A stretch of DNA of 50,660 bases from Candidatus Uhrbacteria bacterium (GTDB lineage Bacteria; Patescibacteriota; Patescibacteriia; UBA9934), in contig CALRGY010000005.1 of assembly GCA_943358395.1 (NCBI GenBank), positions 1-50,660 of the forward strand, in the 5' to 3' direction. Positions within the stretch are counted from its first letter, which is position 1. Each line of letters opens with the position of its first letter. Both the position numbers and the translations under genes were made by a program. The notes beneath the pieces were generated by a model. It did not search any database. It was not told the DNA's origin and was given only the letters and a program-made list of their open reading frames with translations. Of this stretch, positions 9,200-17,926 are shown one piece after another.

Positions 9200-9358
9200 T
9201 CAGCCCCAGCTCACCAAATATGGAAAGATGATGAGCGATACGAAAATCCCGATACAAATACCGGAAACTCTCGCCATTTCTGGGTTTGCACCACTCAAAG
9301 AATCGAGATACTTGGCCACAATAGCCAGTACCCCAAAGGCGGTTGCCTCGTTATACAT
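9200..9358 (-). CDS. Small membrane protein (52 aa)
   Basis: MYNEATAFGVLAIVAKYLDSLSGANPEMARVSGICIGIFVSLIIFPYLVSWG; GGAGG SD inside palindrome tcgacctccaggtcga just upstream. Confidence 0.6.
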   Translation of the reverse strand: MYNEATAFGVLAIVAKYLDSLSGANPEMARVSGICIGIFVSLIIFPYLVSWG

Positions 9359-9430
9359 TTCGACCTCCAGGTCGATGTGGGTTAAGGAACGCTTAAATAT
9401 AGCATATTTTCACGATTTTGACCATTCCCT

Positions 9431-10018
9431 ATGCCCTCATCCCCTCAACCTATCCTCGATGAACGCATCAAAGGGCGGCAGGGATATGGGCTGATTCAGC
9501 TGATTCATGGGCATGGGAAGGGGAAGACGACGGCGGCGTTGGGGCAGGCGGTGCGGTGTGCTGGGGCGGGGAAGAGGGTGATGATTGTGTATTTTGATAA
9601 AGGCGGCACGTCGCATTACTCTGAACGGAAGATCATCGATCAGATTGAGGGCATTGAGTATGTTGCTACGGGGCGAGACAGAATTGACCCGGTTACGAAC
9701 CGATTTGATTTTTCGATTACGGACGAGGATAAACGTGAGGCAGCGATGGGAATCGATATCGCAGGGGCAGCAATGGCTTCGGGGGAGTACGATCTTGTGA
9801 TCCTCGATGAGATTAATTCCACGCAAAACCTTGGCATGCTTTCCGTCAACGCCGTGCTCGATGCCCTCAATTCAAAGGCAGAAACCACCGAAATCATCCT
9901 TACGGGGCGGAATCCGGCACAAGAATTCATCGATGCTGCGCATCTCGTCACCGAAATGACCCTTATTCGCCATTATTTCTATTCCGGCGTTCAGGCTCGG
10001 GAGGGAATCGATTACTAA
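9431..10018 (+). CDS. cobO: Corrinoid (cob(I)yrinic acid a,c-diamide) adenosyltransferase, CobO/BtuR family
   Basis: GLIQLIHGHGKGKTTAALGQAVRCAGAGKRVMIVYFDKGG; LVILDEIN; EIILTGRN. Confidence 0.92.
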   Translation: MPSSPQPILDERIKGRQGYGLIQLIHGHGKGKTTAALGQAVRCAGAGKRVMIVYFDKGGTSHYSERKIIDQIEGIEYVATGRDRIDPVTNRFDFSITDEDKREAAMGIDIAGAAMASGEYDLVILDEINSTQNLGMLSVNAVLDALNSKAETTEIILTGRNPAQEFIDAAHLVTEMTLIRHYFYSGVQAREGIDY

Positions 10019-10091
10019 CGGTGTACTGTGGATATTTAGGCATTTTTCATGTATGACCGGGTATACTAACGGCGATCCTTAAACTTTTCTT

Positions 10092-10520
10092 ATGATGATT
10101 GCAGACATTCTCTCCGCCTTTGAGTCCAAAAACGACATTATCGTTCGCGATAAAACGTTTCACTCACACACCATTGAAACTGCCATTCTTGATACCGGCG
10201 AGCAGGTATTTTGGGCATATGGCGATGTTGGTGTGTGGCTTTCGGTAGATCCGGGTGGGGAAGAGATTATGCAATTTGAGGATTTGGATGAGGAAGTAGA
10301 ACCGGAGGATGATGTGGTGGTGTACGGTGGTAGCGACTTTGAATTTTCGTACGAAGGTTCTGCAAAGCTGAAGAATGACGAAACATCTGCGGTATACGCC
10401 TTCCGCGAATTCGAAAACGGGGACGGCAAGCGCATTCGCCTCACCACCAACGAAGGAACCGGCGACGTCACCGTATCGTTTGGATCGATTGTCACTGAAG
10501 AGGAGATCCAGGAGGCGTAG
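10092..10520 (+). CDS. Hypothetical acidic protein (142 aa)
   Basis: Intact ORF between cobO and a co-oriented gene. Confidence 0.65.
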   Translation: MMIADILSAFESKNDIIVRDKTFHSHTIETAILDTGEQVFWAYGDVGVWLSVDPGGEEIMQFEDLDEEVEPEDDVVVYGGSDFEFSYEGSAKLKNDETSAVYAFREFENGDGKRIRLTTNEGTGDVTVSFGSIVTEEEIQEA

Positions 10521-10523
10521 AGA

Positions 10524-11747
10524 GTGCCGTCAGAATCTCGACGAGATATGAAAAACGGCTTTGAGCAAGCTCCCGCAAGTACATCGGTGGAAAAGCCTCC
10601 AATGAGTTTTGAAGTATTTCGTCAGCGTGGCAGTAAAGCGTTTCAAGAATTCATCGAAACATTGCCTTTACGTGGAGATGATACTATTAAAAAATTTGAA
10701 CAATTGCTGGCTCGTGCGGTGAAGGGTGTTTCGTTGGAACGTGTTTCTGTTGCGGTGTCGGAAATAATGAGTATCGGTTCTTCTGCAGAGGTTACAGTTT
10801 CGTTACCAACCTCGGCGCCATCACTTCCTCGGATTGAAAGTGCAGAAGATCGTTTTGATTTGGAATGTCGCGTGGCTGTGGTTGCGGTTTTAGTGAGCGG
10901 ATGTTTTGCGCCACCGACTGCTGAAGAAAGGGAAGCTGTTGCTTTCAGAAACTCGGTAGCAAAAGTAGACTGGCAGTTACCTCTTACTCCTGGAGTTCCG
11001 GGATCCTTGGAGAGCGTATCGCGGAAGAGTTGGGTGAGCGGAGATGCTGCTTTAAGTGGCGGAAAGTATGGTGTTGCGGTTCAGCCAGAGGTTGCGCCGG
11101 ATGAATCACATCGTGCCGAGATGCCAGATAGTCCTCTTAAACCAGAACATGCACCATCGGGGTATGGAATGCATCAATGGAAAGGGTATTCCGAATATAA
11201 TCCTGTGGCAGTTGCGTGGCTTGCGATTAAAAATGTTGGCAATGAACAGTGTACCGTTGAAGTTACGCGGCTTGAGTTGAGTTATAAAATGCCAGATGGT
11301 ACTGCGGTACTTGGATCATCGTCTATCAATGCCGTGTATCGATTGGGTGATGGAACAAAGGGGACGGAATGGGGGGAGGATTTGGGAAGCTTGTATAAAG
11401 GGTCTACATTTACGTTGCCTCCTCATACTCCGGATTACGTCCACCCATTTGGTTACCCAGTACAAATTCCTGAAGATGCCGAACAAGTGACCGTTACTTT
11501 TTCTGCAAAGATTACCGAAGGATGCATTGTGATGGGGGGTATGGATACGTATTCCGATTTTGGTACTCCACGCACAACAGACGGATATACTCAAAATGGT
11601 TCTCCGACAGATTATATTAAAGAAGCGGTGAAGATTCCTCCTGTTGGAGAGACAGTTCTGCCGGAAAATCCGATATCTTACGCAATACCGCACAAACAGC
11701 GCGACGATAATAGCGAAGAAGAAGACGATAACGGTGAAGAAGAATGA
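10524..11747 (+). CDS. Hypothetical protein (407 aa) with internal lipobox-like VLVSGC and acidic C-terminus
   Basis: Long intact ORF, GTG start. Confidence 0.65.
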   Translation: MPSESRRDMKNGFEQAPASTSVEKPPMSFEVFRQRGSKAFQEFIETLPLRGDDTIKKFEQLLARAVKGVSLERVSVAVSEIMSIGSSAEVTVSLPTSAPSLPRIESAEDRFDLECRVAVVAVLVSGCFAPPTAEEREAVAFRNSVAKVDWQLPLTPGVPGSLESVSRKSWVSGDAALSGGKYGVAVQPEVAPDESHRAEMPDSPLKPEHAPSGYGMHQWKGYSEYNPVAVAWLAIKNVGNEQCTVEVTRLELSYKMPDGTAVLGSSSINAVYRLGDGTKGTEWGEDLGSLYKGSTFTLPPHTPDYVHPFGYPVQIPEDAEQVTVTFSAKITEGCIVMGGMDTYSDFGTPRTTDGYTQNGSPTDYIKEAVKIPPVGETVLPENPISYAIPHKQRDDNSEEEDDNGEEE

Positions 11748-11765
11748 GTTTGATATACTGCAGTC

Positions 11766-13703
11766 ATGGTTTCTCGTCATGCCAGAGATAATGGAACCCC
11801 AGGTAAACGCCTTCGCATTCTTCGCGGTGTTCTTTTTGCTCTGTTTGGCGTTATTTGGGTGCGGCTTTTTTTCTTGCAAGGTGTTTCTGCGCAGTTTTAT
11901 CAAGACATTGCGAATGGAAAGCATTCTTTGTACGAGGAATTAGTTCCCGAACGAGGAAAGATTATTGTGTACGATTTTGATGAACCGACGGCGTACGACG
12001 TTGCCACCAACGAGCCGCGTGCTGTGGTGACGGCAGACCCGCGGAAGATTCTTGATGCTGCTGATGCGGGAAAGCGGATTGCTCAGGCATTAGGGTGGGA
12101 AGGGGTTGATGTGTATGAGCGATATGCACTTATCGGGAGCCTTGAAGCACAAGGGAAGCGTGACGAGGCGGCATCGCTGCGCGCATTAACGGCGTGCGGC
12201 GCATTGCCGGAATCGATTCCGGAAACAATTGCCCCGATTGGCGATACGGCGACCGCACCAATTGAAGTACCGCCAGCAGAAAAAACCGAAGCATGTATAA
12301 AGGAGGAATCGGCAGTGCAAAAGATTACCGATCTGACGGTTCGTTTAGCAAAGCACGATGATCCGTATGAGCCGGTGGCACAGGACGTGGAAGCAGAAGC
12401 GCTCGACAGATTACTTGCGCTGAAGATCGATGGCATTTCATATGTGCTGAAAAATGCACGTTCGTACCCGGAGAAGGGTTTTGGCGGGCATGTGCTTGGC
12501 TTTGTAGGGCGTGATCGTGCAGCGAATGCTGTGGGACAATATGGGCTTGAAGGCTATTTTCAAGACTTTCTTGCCGGAAAGCCTGGCGAAATCGCAACGG
12601 GTTTTGGCGGGCACGCATATTCCCCAGCAATCGACGGCGGTTCGCTTGTACTCTCCATCGATCGCACGGTGCAGTACACCGCATGCAAAATGCTTCGCGA
12701 AGGAATAGAAACGTATAGTGCAGACAGTGGAATATTGGTGATTCTTGAGCCAAGTACTGGCCGTGTGCTTGCCATGTGCGGCGGCCCAGATTTTGACCCA
12801 AATACGTATTCCCACGTGGATGGCATTGCCACGTATAACAATCAAACCATTTTTACCCCCTATGAACCGGGTTCCATTTTTAAGCCGTTCACATTAGCAG
12901 CCGGAATGGATACGGGCGCCATTACGCCAAACACCATGTTTGACGACCCCGGGTTTGTGAAAGTGGACGACAGAACCATTCGGAATGCAACGGATAAAGT
13001 GCACGGAAGAATTACGATGACGCAAGGATTGGAAGAATCGGTGAATACGGCAATGGTGTATGCCATGCAACGCACAGGGCGAGATACGTTTACCCAATAT
13101 GTAAAGGATTTTGGTTTTGGAACATTGACGGGCATTCCATTGAACGTGGAAGCTCCGGGAACCATTGCATCCCTTGATGAGCCGGGCGTGGTGTACGCTG
13201 CCACAGCGAGCTTTGGCCAAGGTATTACCGTGACGCCGCTTCAGGTTGCGCTGGGGTATGCAGCAATTGCGAATGGTGGTGCGCTGATGGTGCCGCAGAT
13301 TGTGGACGAAATGCGCTACGCCGATGGCACTGTGGACACCATGCGCCCCACAAAAGTGCGGCAAGTGATTGCGGGGAAGACGGCAGTGACGTTGGCGGGC
13401 ATGTTGGTTTCTGTGGTGGAAAATGGGCACGGAACCCGGGCAAAGGTGCCAGGGTATTGGATTGCGGGGAAAACGGGAACGGCGCAAATTGCGCAGAATG
13501 GGAGTTATTCCGAAACAGCGTTTAATGGATCATTTGCTGGGTTTGGGCCGGTAGAGAACCCAAAGTTCGCCATGATTGTAAAATTGGAGAATCCAAAAGT
13601 AGCCTCTGGTGGCGTGGCGTATGCGGAGAGTACGGCTGCCCCTATTTTTGGCAGAATTGCTAAGTTTTTGCTGGAATATTATCGAATTGCCCCCACCCGA
13701 TGA
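11766..13703 (+). CDS. Penicillin-binding protein 2 / FtsI-like transpeptidase
   Basis: N-terminal TM; PGSIFKPFTLAAG (SxxK), EESVNTAMV (SxN), GKTGTAQ (KTG). Confidence 0.93.
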   Translation: MVSRHARDNGTPGKRLRILRGVLFALFGVIWVRLFFLQGVSAQFYQDIANGKHSLYEELVPERGKIIVYDFDEPTAYDVATNEPRAVVTADPRKILDAADAGKRIAQALGWEGVDVYERYALIGSLEAQGKRDEAASLRALTACGALPESIPETIAPIGDTATAPIEVPPAEKTEACIKEESAVQKITDLTVRLAKHDDPYEPVAQDVEAEALDRLLALKIDGISYVLKNARSYPEKGFGGHVLGFVGRDRAANAVGQYGLEGYFQDFLAGKPGEIATGFGGHAYSPAIDGGSLVLSIDRTVQYTACKMLREGIETYSADSGILVILEPSTGRVLAMCGGPDFDPNTYSHVDGIATYNNQTIFTPYEPGSIFKPFTLAAGMDTGAITPNTMFDDPGFVKVDDRTIRNATDKVHGRITMTQGLEESVNTAMVYAMQRTGRDTFTQYVKDFGFGTLTGIPLNVEAPGTIASLDEPGVVYAATASFGQGITVTPLQVALGYAAIANGGALMVPQIVDEMRYADGTVDTMRPTKVRQVIAGKTAVTLAGMLVSVVENGHGTRAKVPGYWIAGKTGTAQIAQNGSYSETAFNGSFAGFGPVENPKFAMIVKLENPKVASGGVAYAESTAAPIFGRIAKFLLEYYRIAPTR

Positions 13704-13717
13704 TACACTGCCTGTAT

Positions 13718-14983
13718 ATGAAAAACCTTTTCATTCGTGCCCTTCGTTTCCTTGCTCAGCGCCAAGTGGCACAGTTTCGCCCAACGATTATTGCCGTCAC
13801 TGGTTCTGTGGGGAAAACATCTACCAAGCAGGCTATCGCTATCGCGCTTTCGTCGACGTATACCGTTCGATCGTCGTATAAAAATTACAATAACGAATTT
13901 GGCGTTCCCTTTGCGATTCTTGGGGAAATGAGCCCGGGAAAGAACGCGTGGGAATGGGTAAAACTGTTTGGACGACAGTGGAATGTAAAAACGTTTCCAA
14001 CACATTTGGTGCTGGAATACGGCGCAGATCGTCCGGGTGACATTCAGGCATCATGCACAGTTGCGCAACCGAACATCGCTGTTCTCACCGCAATCTCTCC
14101 AGTACATGCAGCGAATTACGCGAACTTTGGTGCGCTGGTAGAAGAGAAGGCAACGTTAGGGGACAATGTTCCAAAAAACGGTGTTGTGGTGCTAAATGCG
14201 GACGATCAAACCCTGCACTTTATGCGGGACAGGTTCCCGGCACCTACGGAAACGTATGGTAAATCCGGTAAGCACGCAGTGATTAAAGATATATACGTGA
14301 AGATTGACGGCTTTTCGATCATGACAAAAGCAGCGATCGATATTGACGGAACAGTAGCGAATCTTCAGCTGCAGAATTGTTTGGGCGATTCCTCTGTTTA
14401 CGCCTGTGCCGCAGCGCTTTTGGTGGCAAAGCATTGCAATGTACCCGTGGACAAGGCAGCAAAAGCCCTAAGCGAATCCTTTACCGCAGCCCCGGGGCGA
14501 TTACGTCCACTGGCAGGCATTAAGGGGACGTTGATTCTGGACGACACCTATAACGCCGCACCGGCATCGGTGATTGCTGCGCTTGATGCGCTCACAGTGT
14601 TCACCGTCAATCGTTCAGGGGATCGGCGCATTGTGGCATTGGGAGCCATGGCAGAGCTGGGGCAGTATTCAGAAGCAGAGCATGCGGCGGTGGGCAGGCG
14701 CGTTGCAGAAGTGGTAGACGTGTTTGTGGCAGTTGGTAGCGACATGCATGGTGCAGCAGAAGAAGCATTGCGCATGGGTATGAAGCCTACAGCGATTGTT
14801 CGGGTAAGCACCGCAGAAGAAGCGGGTCGATGGCTTGATGCAAACATTCATCACGGCGACATTATTCTCGTCAAAGGCTCGCAAAGCACCCGCATGGAAA
14901 AGGCGGTGAAAGATATTATGGCAGAGCCGTTGCGCGCCGAAGAATTATTGGTTCGGCAGGAAGCGTATTGGTTGAAAGCATAG
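13718..14983 (+). CDS. murF: UDP-N-acetylmuramoyl-tripeptide--D-alanyl-D-alanine ligase
   Basis: VTGSVGKTSTKQ; LDDTYNAAPAS; ALGAMAELG. Confidence 0.9.
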   Translation: MKNLFIRALRFLAQRQVAQFRPTIIAVTGSVGKTSTKQAIAIALSSTYTVRSSYKNYNNEFGVPFAILGEMSPGKNAWEWVKLFGRQWNVKTFPTHLVLEYGADRPGDIQASCTVAQPNIAVLTAISPVHAANYANFGALVEEKATLGDNVPKNGVVVLNADDQTLHFMRDRFPAPTETYGKSGKHAVIKDIYVKIDGFSIMTKAAIDIDGTVANLQLQNCLGDSSVYACAAALLVAKHCNVPVDKAAKALSESFTAAPGRLRPLAGIKGTLILDDTYNAAPASVIAALDALTVFTVNRSGDRRIVALGAMAELGQYSEAEHAAVGRRVAEVVDVFVAVGSDMHGAAEEALRMGMKPTAIVRVSTAEEAGRWLDANIHHGDIILVKGSQSTRMEKAVKDIMAEPLRAEELLVRQEAYWLKA

Positions 14984-15013
14984 GTCCTATTGGACGTATT
15001 TGACCTATGCTTT
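14975..15013. repeat. 12-bp perfect inverted repeat AAAGCATAGGTC...GACCTATGCTTT
   Basis: Contains murF stop and tsaC start codons. Confidence 0.8.
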
Positions 15014-15603
15014 TCACAAAAAATATTTCACAAGCCATCACGGCTCTCCGTTCCGGCGGAGTTATCATCTATCCCACCGAAACCAGTTATGGCATCGGCT
15101 GCGATGCCACGAACGCCGCATCGGTAGCTCGGGTGTTTGCTATCAAGAAGCGAAAAGAAGGCAAAGGAGGAGGGATGTTGTTGCCTGAAGGAAAGTTCCC
15201 GAATCAGTATGGGTTGGAATTTCCAAAACCAATGAAAGAGCTCGCGGAGAAATACTGGCCAGGACCGTTGACGATGGTGTGTAAACTCACAGGAGAGACA
15301 TCTCTTTCATCGTCCTGTTTTACTGACGGTGAGCGTGCATTTCGTCGATCATCGCATCCGATCGCGAATGCACTTGTTGACGGTCTCGGAACTCCACTAC
15401 TCTCGACAAGCGCGAATATCTCCGGTGAGCCAGAACTCTACAGTGCCCAAGCAATTTTCGATCGATTTATCATTGAGGAACTACAACCCGACCTCATATT
15501 CGACGCAGGAACATTGCCCCAGCATCCACCTTCGACCCTCATTGTCTGGAACGATGAAAAAGGCATCGTCGTTTTGCGCCAGGGGGAGATTGTGGTGACG
15601 TAA
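15007..15603 (+). CDS. tsaC: L-threonylcarbamoyladenylate synthase (Sua5/YciO/YrdC family)
   Basis: IIYPTETSYGIGCDATN; WPGPLTMV; STSANISGEP. Confidence 0.9.
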   Translation: MLFTKNISQAITALRSGGVIIYPTETSYGIGCDATNAASVARVFAIKKRKEGKGGGMLLPEGKFPNQYGLEFPKPMKELAEKYWPGPLTMVCKLTGETSLSSSCFTDGERAFRRSSHPIANALVDGLGTPLLSTSANISGEPELYSAQAIFDRFIIEELQPDLIFDAGTLPQHPPSTLIVWNDEKGIVVLRQGEIVVT

Positions 15604-15604
15604 T

Positions 15605-16360
15605 ATGCGGGACGGATTTCGATATTGGATGATGATGGTTCTGGGAATTCCATGTATTCCGATTTTGGCGTTGGTTGCCTATGGGGTGCGACGACGTATT
15701 CCCAAGCTTGCTCCTCCTGGAGAAAATCGGGGCAGCAGTGGAGCGGGAAAGCGTACGATACGGATCGTCACGTTGGGGGAGTCGACGGTTGCGGGGTTAG
15801 GGATGCCGTCGCATAACGCTGCGTTTACGGGATTATTCGCAAAACATTTGAGCGAGCGGTTGGGTGCATTTGTGGAATGGGAGGCGTGTGCACAGAACGG
15901 GCTCATGATCGATAACGCAGAGGCGTTGTATTCGCGCACGGTGCAAACGAAAAATCCCGATGTCATTCTTCTTGCTTTTGGTGGCAACGAAGCCTTTCGC
16001 GGTCGATCCCCGCATCGGTTCACGCGCGATCTCCGAACGTTGCTCACGAACCTTCGTGACCGATCTCCGCTTGCATTCATCGTCCTTCTCACTCCACCTC
16101 CCGTCGAAATTCTCCCAGTATTACCATGGATACTCCAATTACCTTTAGGCATGTTCACCACGATGTATCATCGAATCCTTCTCACAATGCATAATCCCCA
16201 GCAGCGCATCATTTACGCAGGCGAACGATTCACGTTGCTCGAGGCGCAGAAACGCATTGGTCGCAACGCTCCCGTCATCGACGGCATTCATCCCACCGAA
16301 CTCTGTTCATCCCTCTGGGCAAAATCTGTCGATCAATGTCTCAGCCAGTATTACGCCTGA
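15605..16360 (+). CDS. SGNH/GDSL hydrolase family protein
   Basis: TLGESTVAGLGM; AFGGNEAF; DGIHPTE. Confidence 0.85.
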   Translation: MRDGFRYWMMMVLGIPCIPILALVAYGVRRRIPKLAPPGENRGSSGAGKRTIRIVTLGESTVAGLGMPSHNAAFTGLFAKHLSERLGAFVEWEACAQNGLMIDNAEALYSRTVQTKNPDVILLAFGGNEAFRGRSPHRFTRDLRTLLTNLRDRSPLAFIVLLTPPPVEILPVLPWILQLPLGMFTTMYHRILLTMHNPQQRIIYAGERFTLLEAQKRIGRNAPVIDGIHPTELCSSLWAKSVDQCLSQYYA

Positions 16361-16680
16361 GCCATGGGTTTCCGATGAAAGCGTAGAAGATCATGGATTG
16401 CGAAGATTTCCTCGATGCTTTTTGTAAGTTCATTAATGCGAGATTTGTAAAGAGAAAGCTGGATTTGCGCCGCTTCAATGTTTCGTTCTGGTATATTGAC
16501 GATTGTTTGCCTGAGATTTTCCGCATCCCTTTGTAAAGAAATGCATTGAAGGGAAAGATGTTCGAGTTCTTGTGTAAAGCCATCGATTTCTTCTTGGGCC
16601 TGTTCTGCCCATTGGGAACGTAGTACATCTTGAGGTGTCGGGAGGGGTGGTAATTGAGAAAATGAATCGGGAATTTTCAT
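16351..16680 (-). CDS. Hypothetical coiled-coil protein (109 aa)
   Basis: ORF with heptad-like composition. Confidence 0.55.
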   Translation of the reverse strand: MKIPDSFSQLPPLPTPQDVLRSQWAEQAQEEIDGFTQELEHLSLQCISLQRDAENLRQTIVNIPERNIEAAQIQLSLYKSRINELTKSIEEIFAIHDLLRFHRKPMAQA

Positions 16681-16800
16681 AAAGCAAGAATGAATACCTG
16701 TGCATTGTATGTAATTATTGTGTTGATATACAGCGAAACATATGCGGTACTGTTGATAACATTCCAGGGAATTGCTACACTCCTTTCACTTTTTCCTTCC

Positions 16801-16875
16801 GGCTCCATCGTCTAACGGTTAGGACAGAGGCTTCTCAAGCCTTTAATCGGAGTTCGATTCTCCGTGGAGTCACCA
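16801..16875 (+). tRNA. tRNA-Glu (CTC), CCA encoded
   Basis: GGCTCCA/TGGAGTC acceptor, anticodon loop TTCTCAA, T-loop TTCGATT. Confidence 0.92.
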
Positions 16876-16977
16876 TCCTACGCTTCGGCAACGTGTTTGT
16901 TGATGTGGCGTAGGATGCTCTCCGAAGCTTTAGCGCAGGAGGGCTGAATGTGTTCCGTTGCCGAAAGCTACGGATGG
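16873..16977. repeat. Long imperfect inverted repeat starting at the tRNA CCA: CCATCCTACGCTTCGGCAACG / CGTTGCCGAAAGCTACGGATGG, with internal hairpins
   Basis: Read directly; inner perfect CATCCTACGC/GCGTAGGATG. Confidence 0.85.
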
Positions 16978-16989
16978 CAAGCTAATGGA

Positions 16990-17014
16990 CATCGCCTCAT
17001 GGGCGATTTTTTTG
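16990..17014 (+). terminator. Rho-independent terminator ATCGCC-tcatg-GGCGAT-TTTTTT
   Basis: Hairpin plus T-run. Confidence 0.75.
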
Positions 17015-17029
17015 TATCATACGGAATGT

Positions 17030-17296
17030 ATGTTTTACGTCTACATTCTTCTCAGTCTTCTTGACGGTAGTCGTTATCGTGGTTTTACAACCTTACATCC
17101 AGAGGAAAGGCTCCTTGTACATAATCGAGGAAATGTATCATCAACACGATTGAAATGCCCTTGGAAAATTGTATGGTATGGTGCCTTTGCTTCAAAACAA
17201 AAAGCAATCGATTTTGAACGGTATCTTAAATCTGGATCAGGTCATGCCTTTGCGAATACTCGATTTCTTGATGAGAAATATAATGAACACCTATGA
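17030..17296 (+). CDS. Small GIY-YIG nuclease family protein
   Basis: MFYVYILLSLLDGSRYRGFT...HNRG...WYGAFASKQKAIDFERYLKSGSG. Confidence 0.88.
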   Translation: MFYVYILLSLLDGSRYRGFTTLHPEERLLVHNRGNVSSTRLKCPWKIVWYGAFASKQKAIDFERYLKSGSGHAFANTRFLDEKYNEHL

Positions 17297-17922
17297 AGAA
17301 AGAACAGGCGTGGCGTGATGGTGGAATTGCGTTTGGAATACTGTTCGTTGTGGTGTTTGCGAGCATTTTCTTTTCGAAAGAGACGGTGTTTTGTGTGACG
17401 GATGATATGTGTTTGCACATAGCACGTATGGGGAAGCTTGGGTATACGGTTGCGGTTTCTGGAATAATGAGTGCAACGGTATTCGTGATATTGCTCATCG
17501 CAAAAACAACATGGGTGGTGATGTGGAGCGCACTCATGAGTAAACCGTATTTGGTCTTTGCCTCTGTGAGCGCACTTACATTTCTTGGGCTTGCAGCGGC
17601 ACAAGTCGGTAAGCATGTCGCAGGCGTTCTCACGCCATTTCAGGAACGCGTTTTCTTGTACGTCACCGTGCTTGATGTGTGCATGACAGGAGCGATTATT
17701 GCATTGTGTGTGCTGCGTGAACGAAAAAAGAAACCCTTACAACACTCGGGAGCTATAGCATTTCTTATGGCATGTGTAGGAATCTTTTTCGCCAACATGC
17801 TTACACTCCCAGGCGACATTTACGGCTGGAGCGACGCATGGTTCTTCGGCGCAATCGTTGCCTGCGCATACCTTTTTCTTCTCACTATCCGTTCCGCAAA
17901 GCCATTAGCCCGTCGACGGTAA
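17293..17922 (+). CDS. Hypothetical polytopic membrane protein
   Basis: Multiple hydrophobic segments; ATGA overlap with upstream gene. Confidence 0.75.
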   Translation: MKKEQAWRDGGIAFGILFVVVFASIFFSKETVFCVTDDMCLHIARMGKLGYTVAVSGIMSATVFVILLIAKTTWVVMWSALMSKPYLVFASVSALTFLGLAAAQVGKHVAGVLTPFQERVFLYVTVLDVCMTGAIIALCVLRERKKKPLQHSGAIAFLMACVGIFFANMLTLPGDIYGWSDAWFFGAIVACAYLFLLTIRSAKPLARRR

Positions 17923-17926
17923 TACC

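Noticed and set aside
8428-9494. ORFs translating through the repeats (e.g. 8428-8826 minus, 8895-9494 plus)
   Set aside because: Pro/Ser/Arg-rich translations of palindromic repeat DNA with no domain signal.
10092-11747. Two hypothetical genes between cobO and the PBP gene as a secretion or defence system
   Set aside because: No recognisable motifs beyond acidic composition and the lipobox-like segment; unsupported.
16958-17029. Upstream TTG start of the GIY-YIG ORF (MPKATDGKLMDIAS...)
   Set aside because: That segment is the repeat arm plus a terminator; the conserved domain begins at MFYVYILL (17030).
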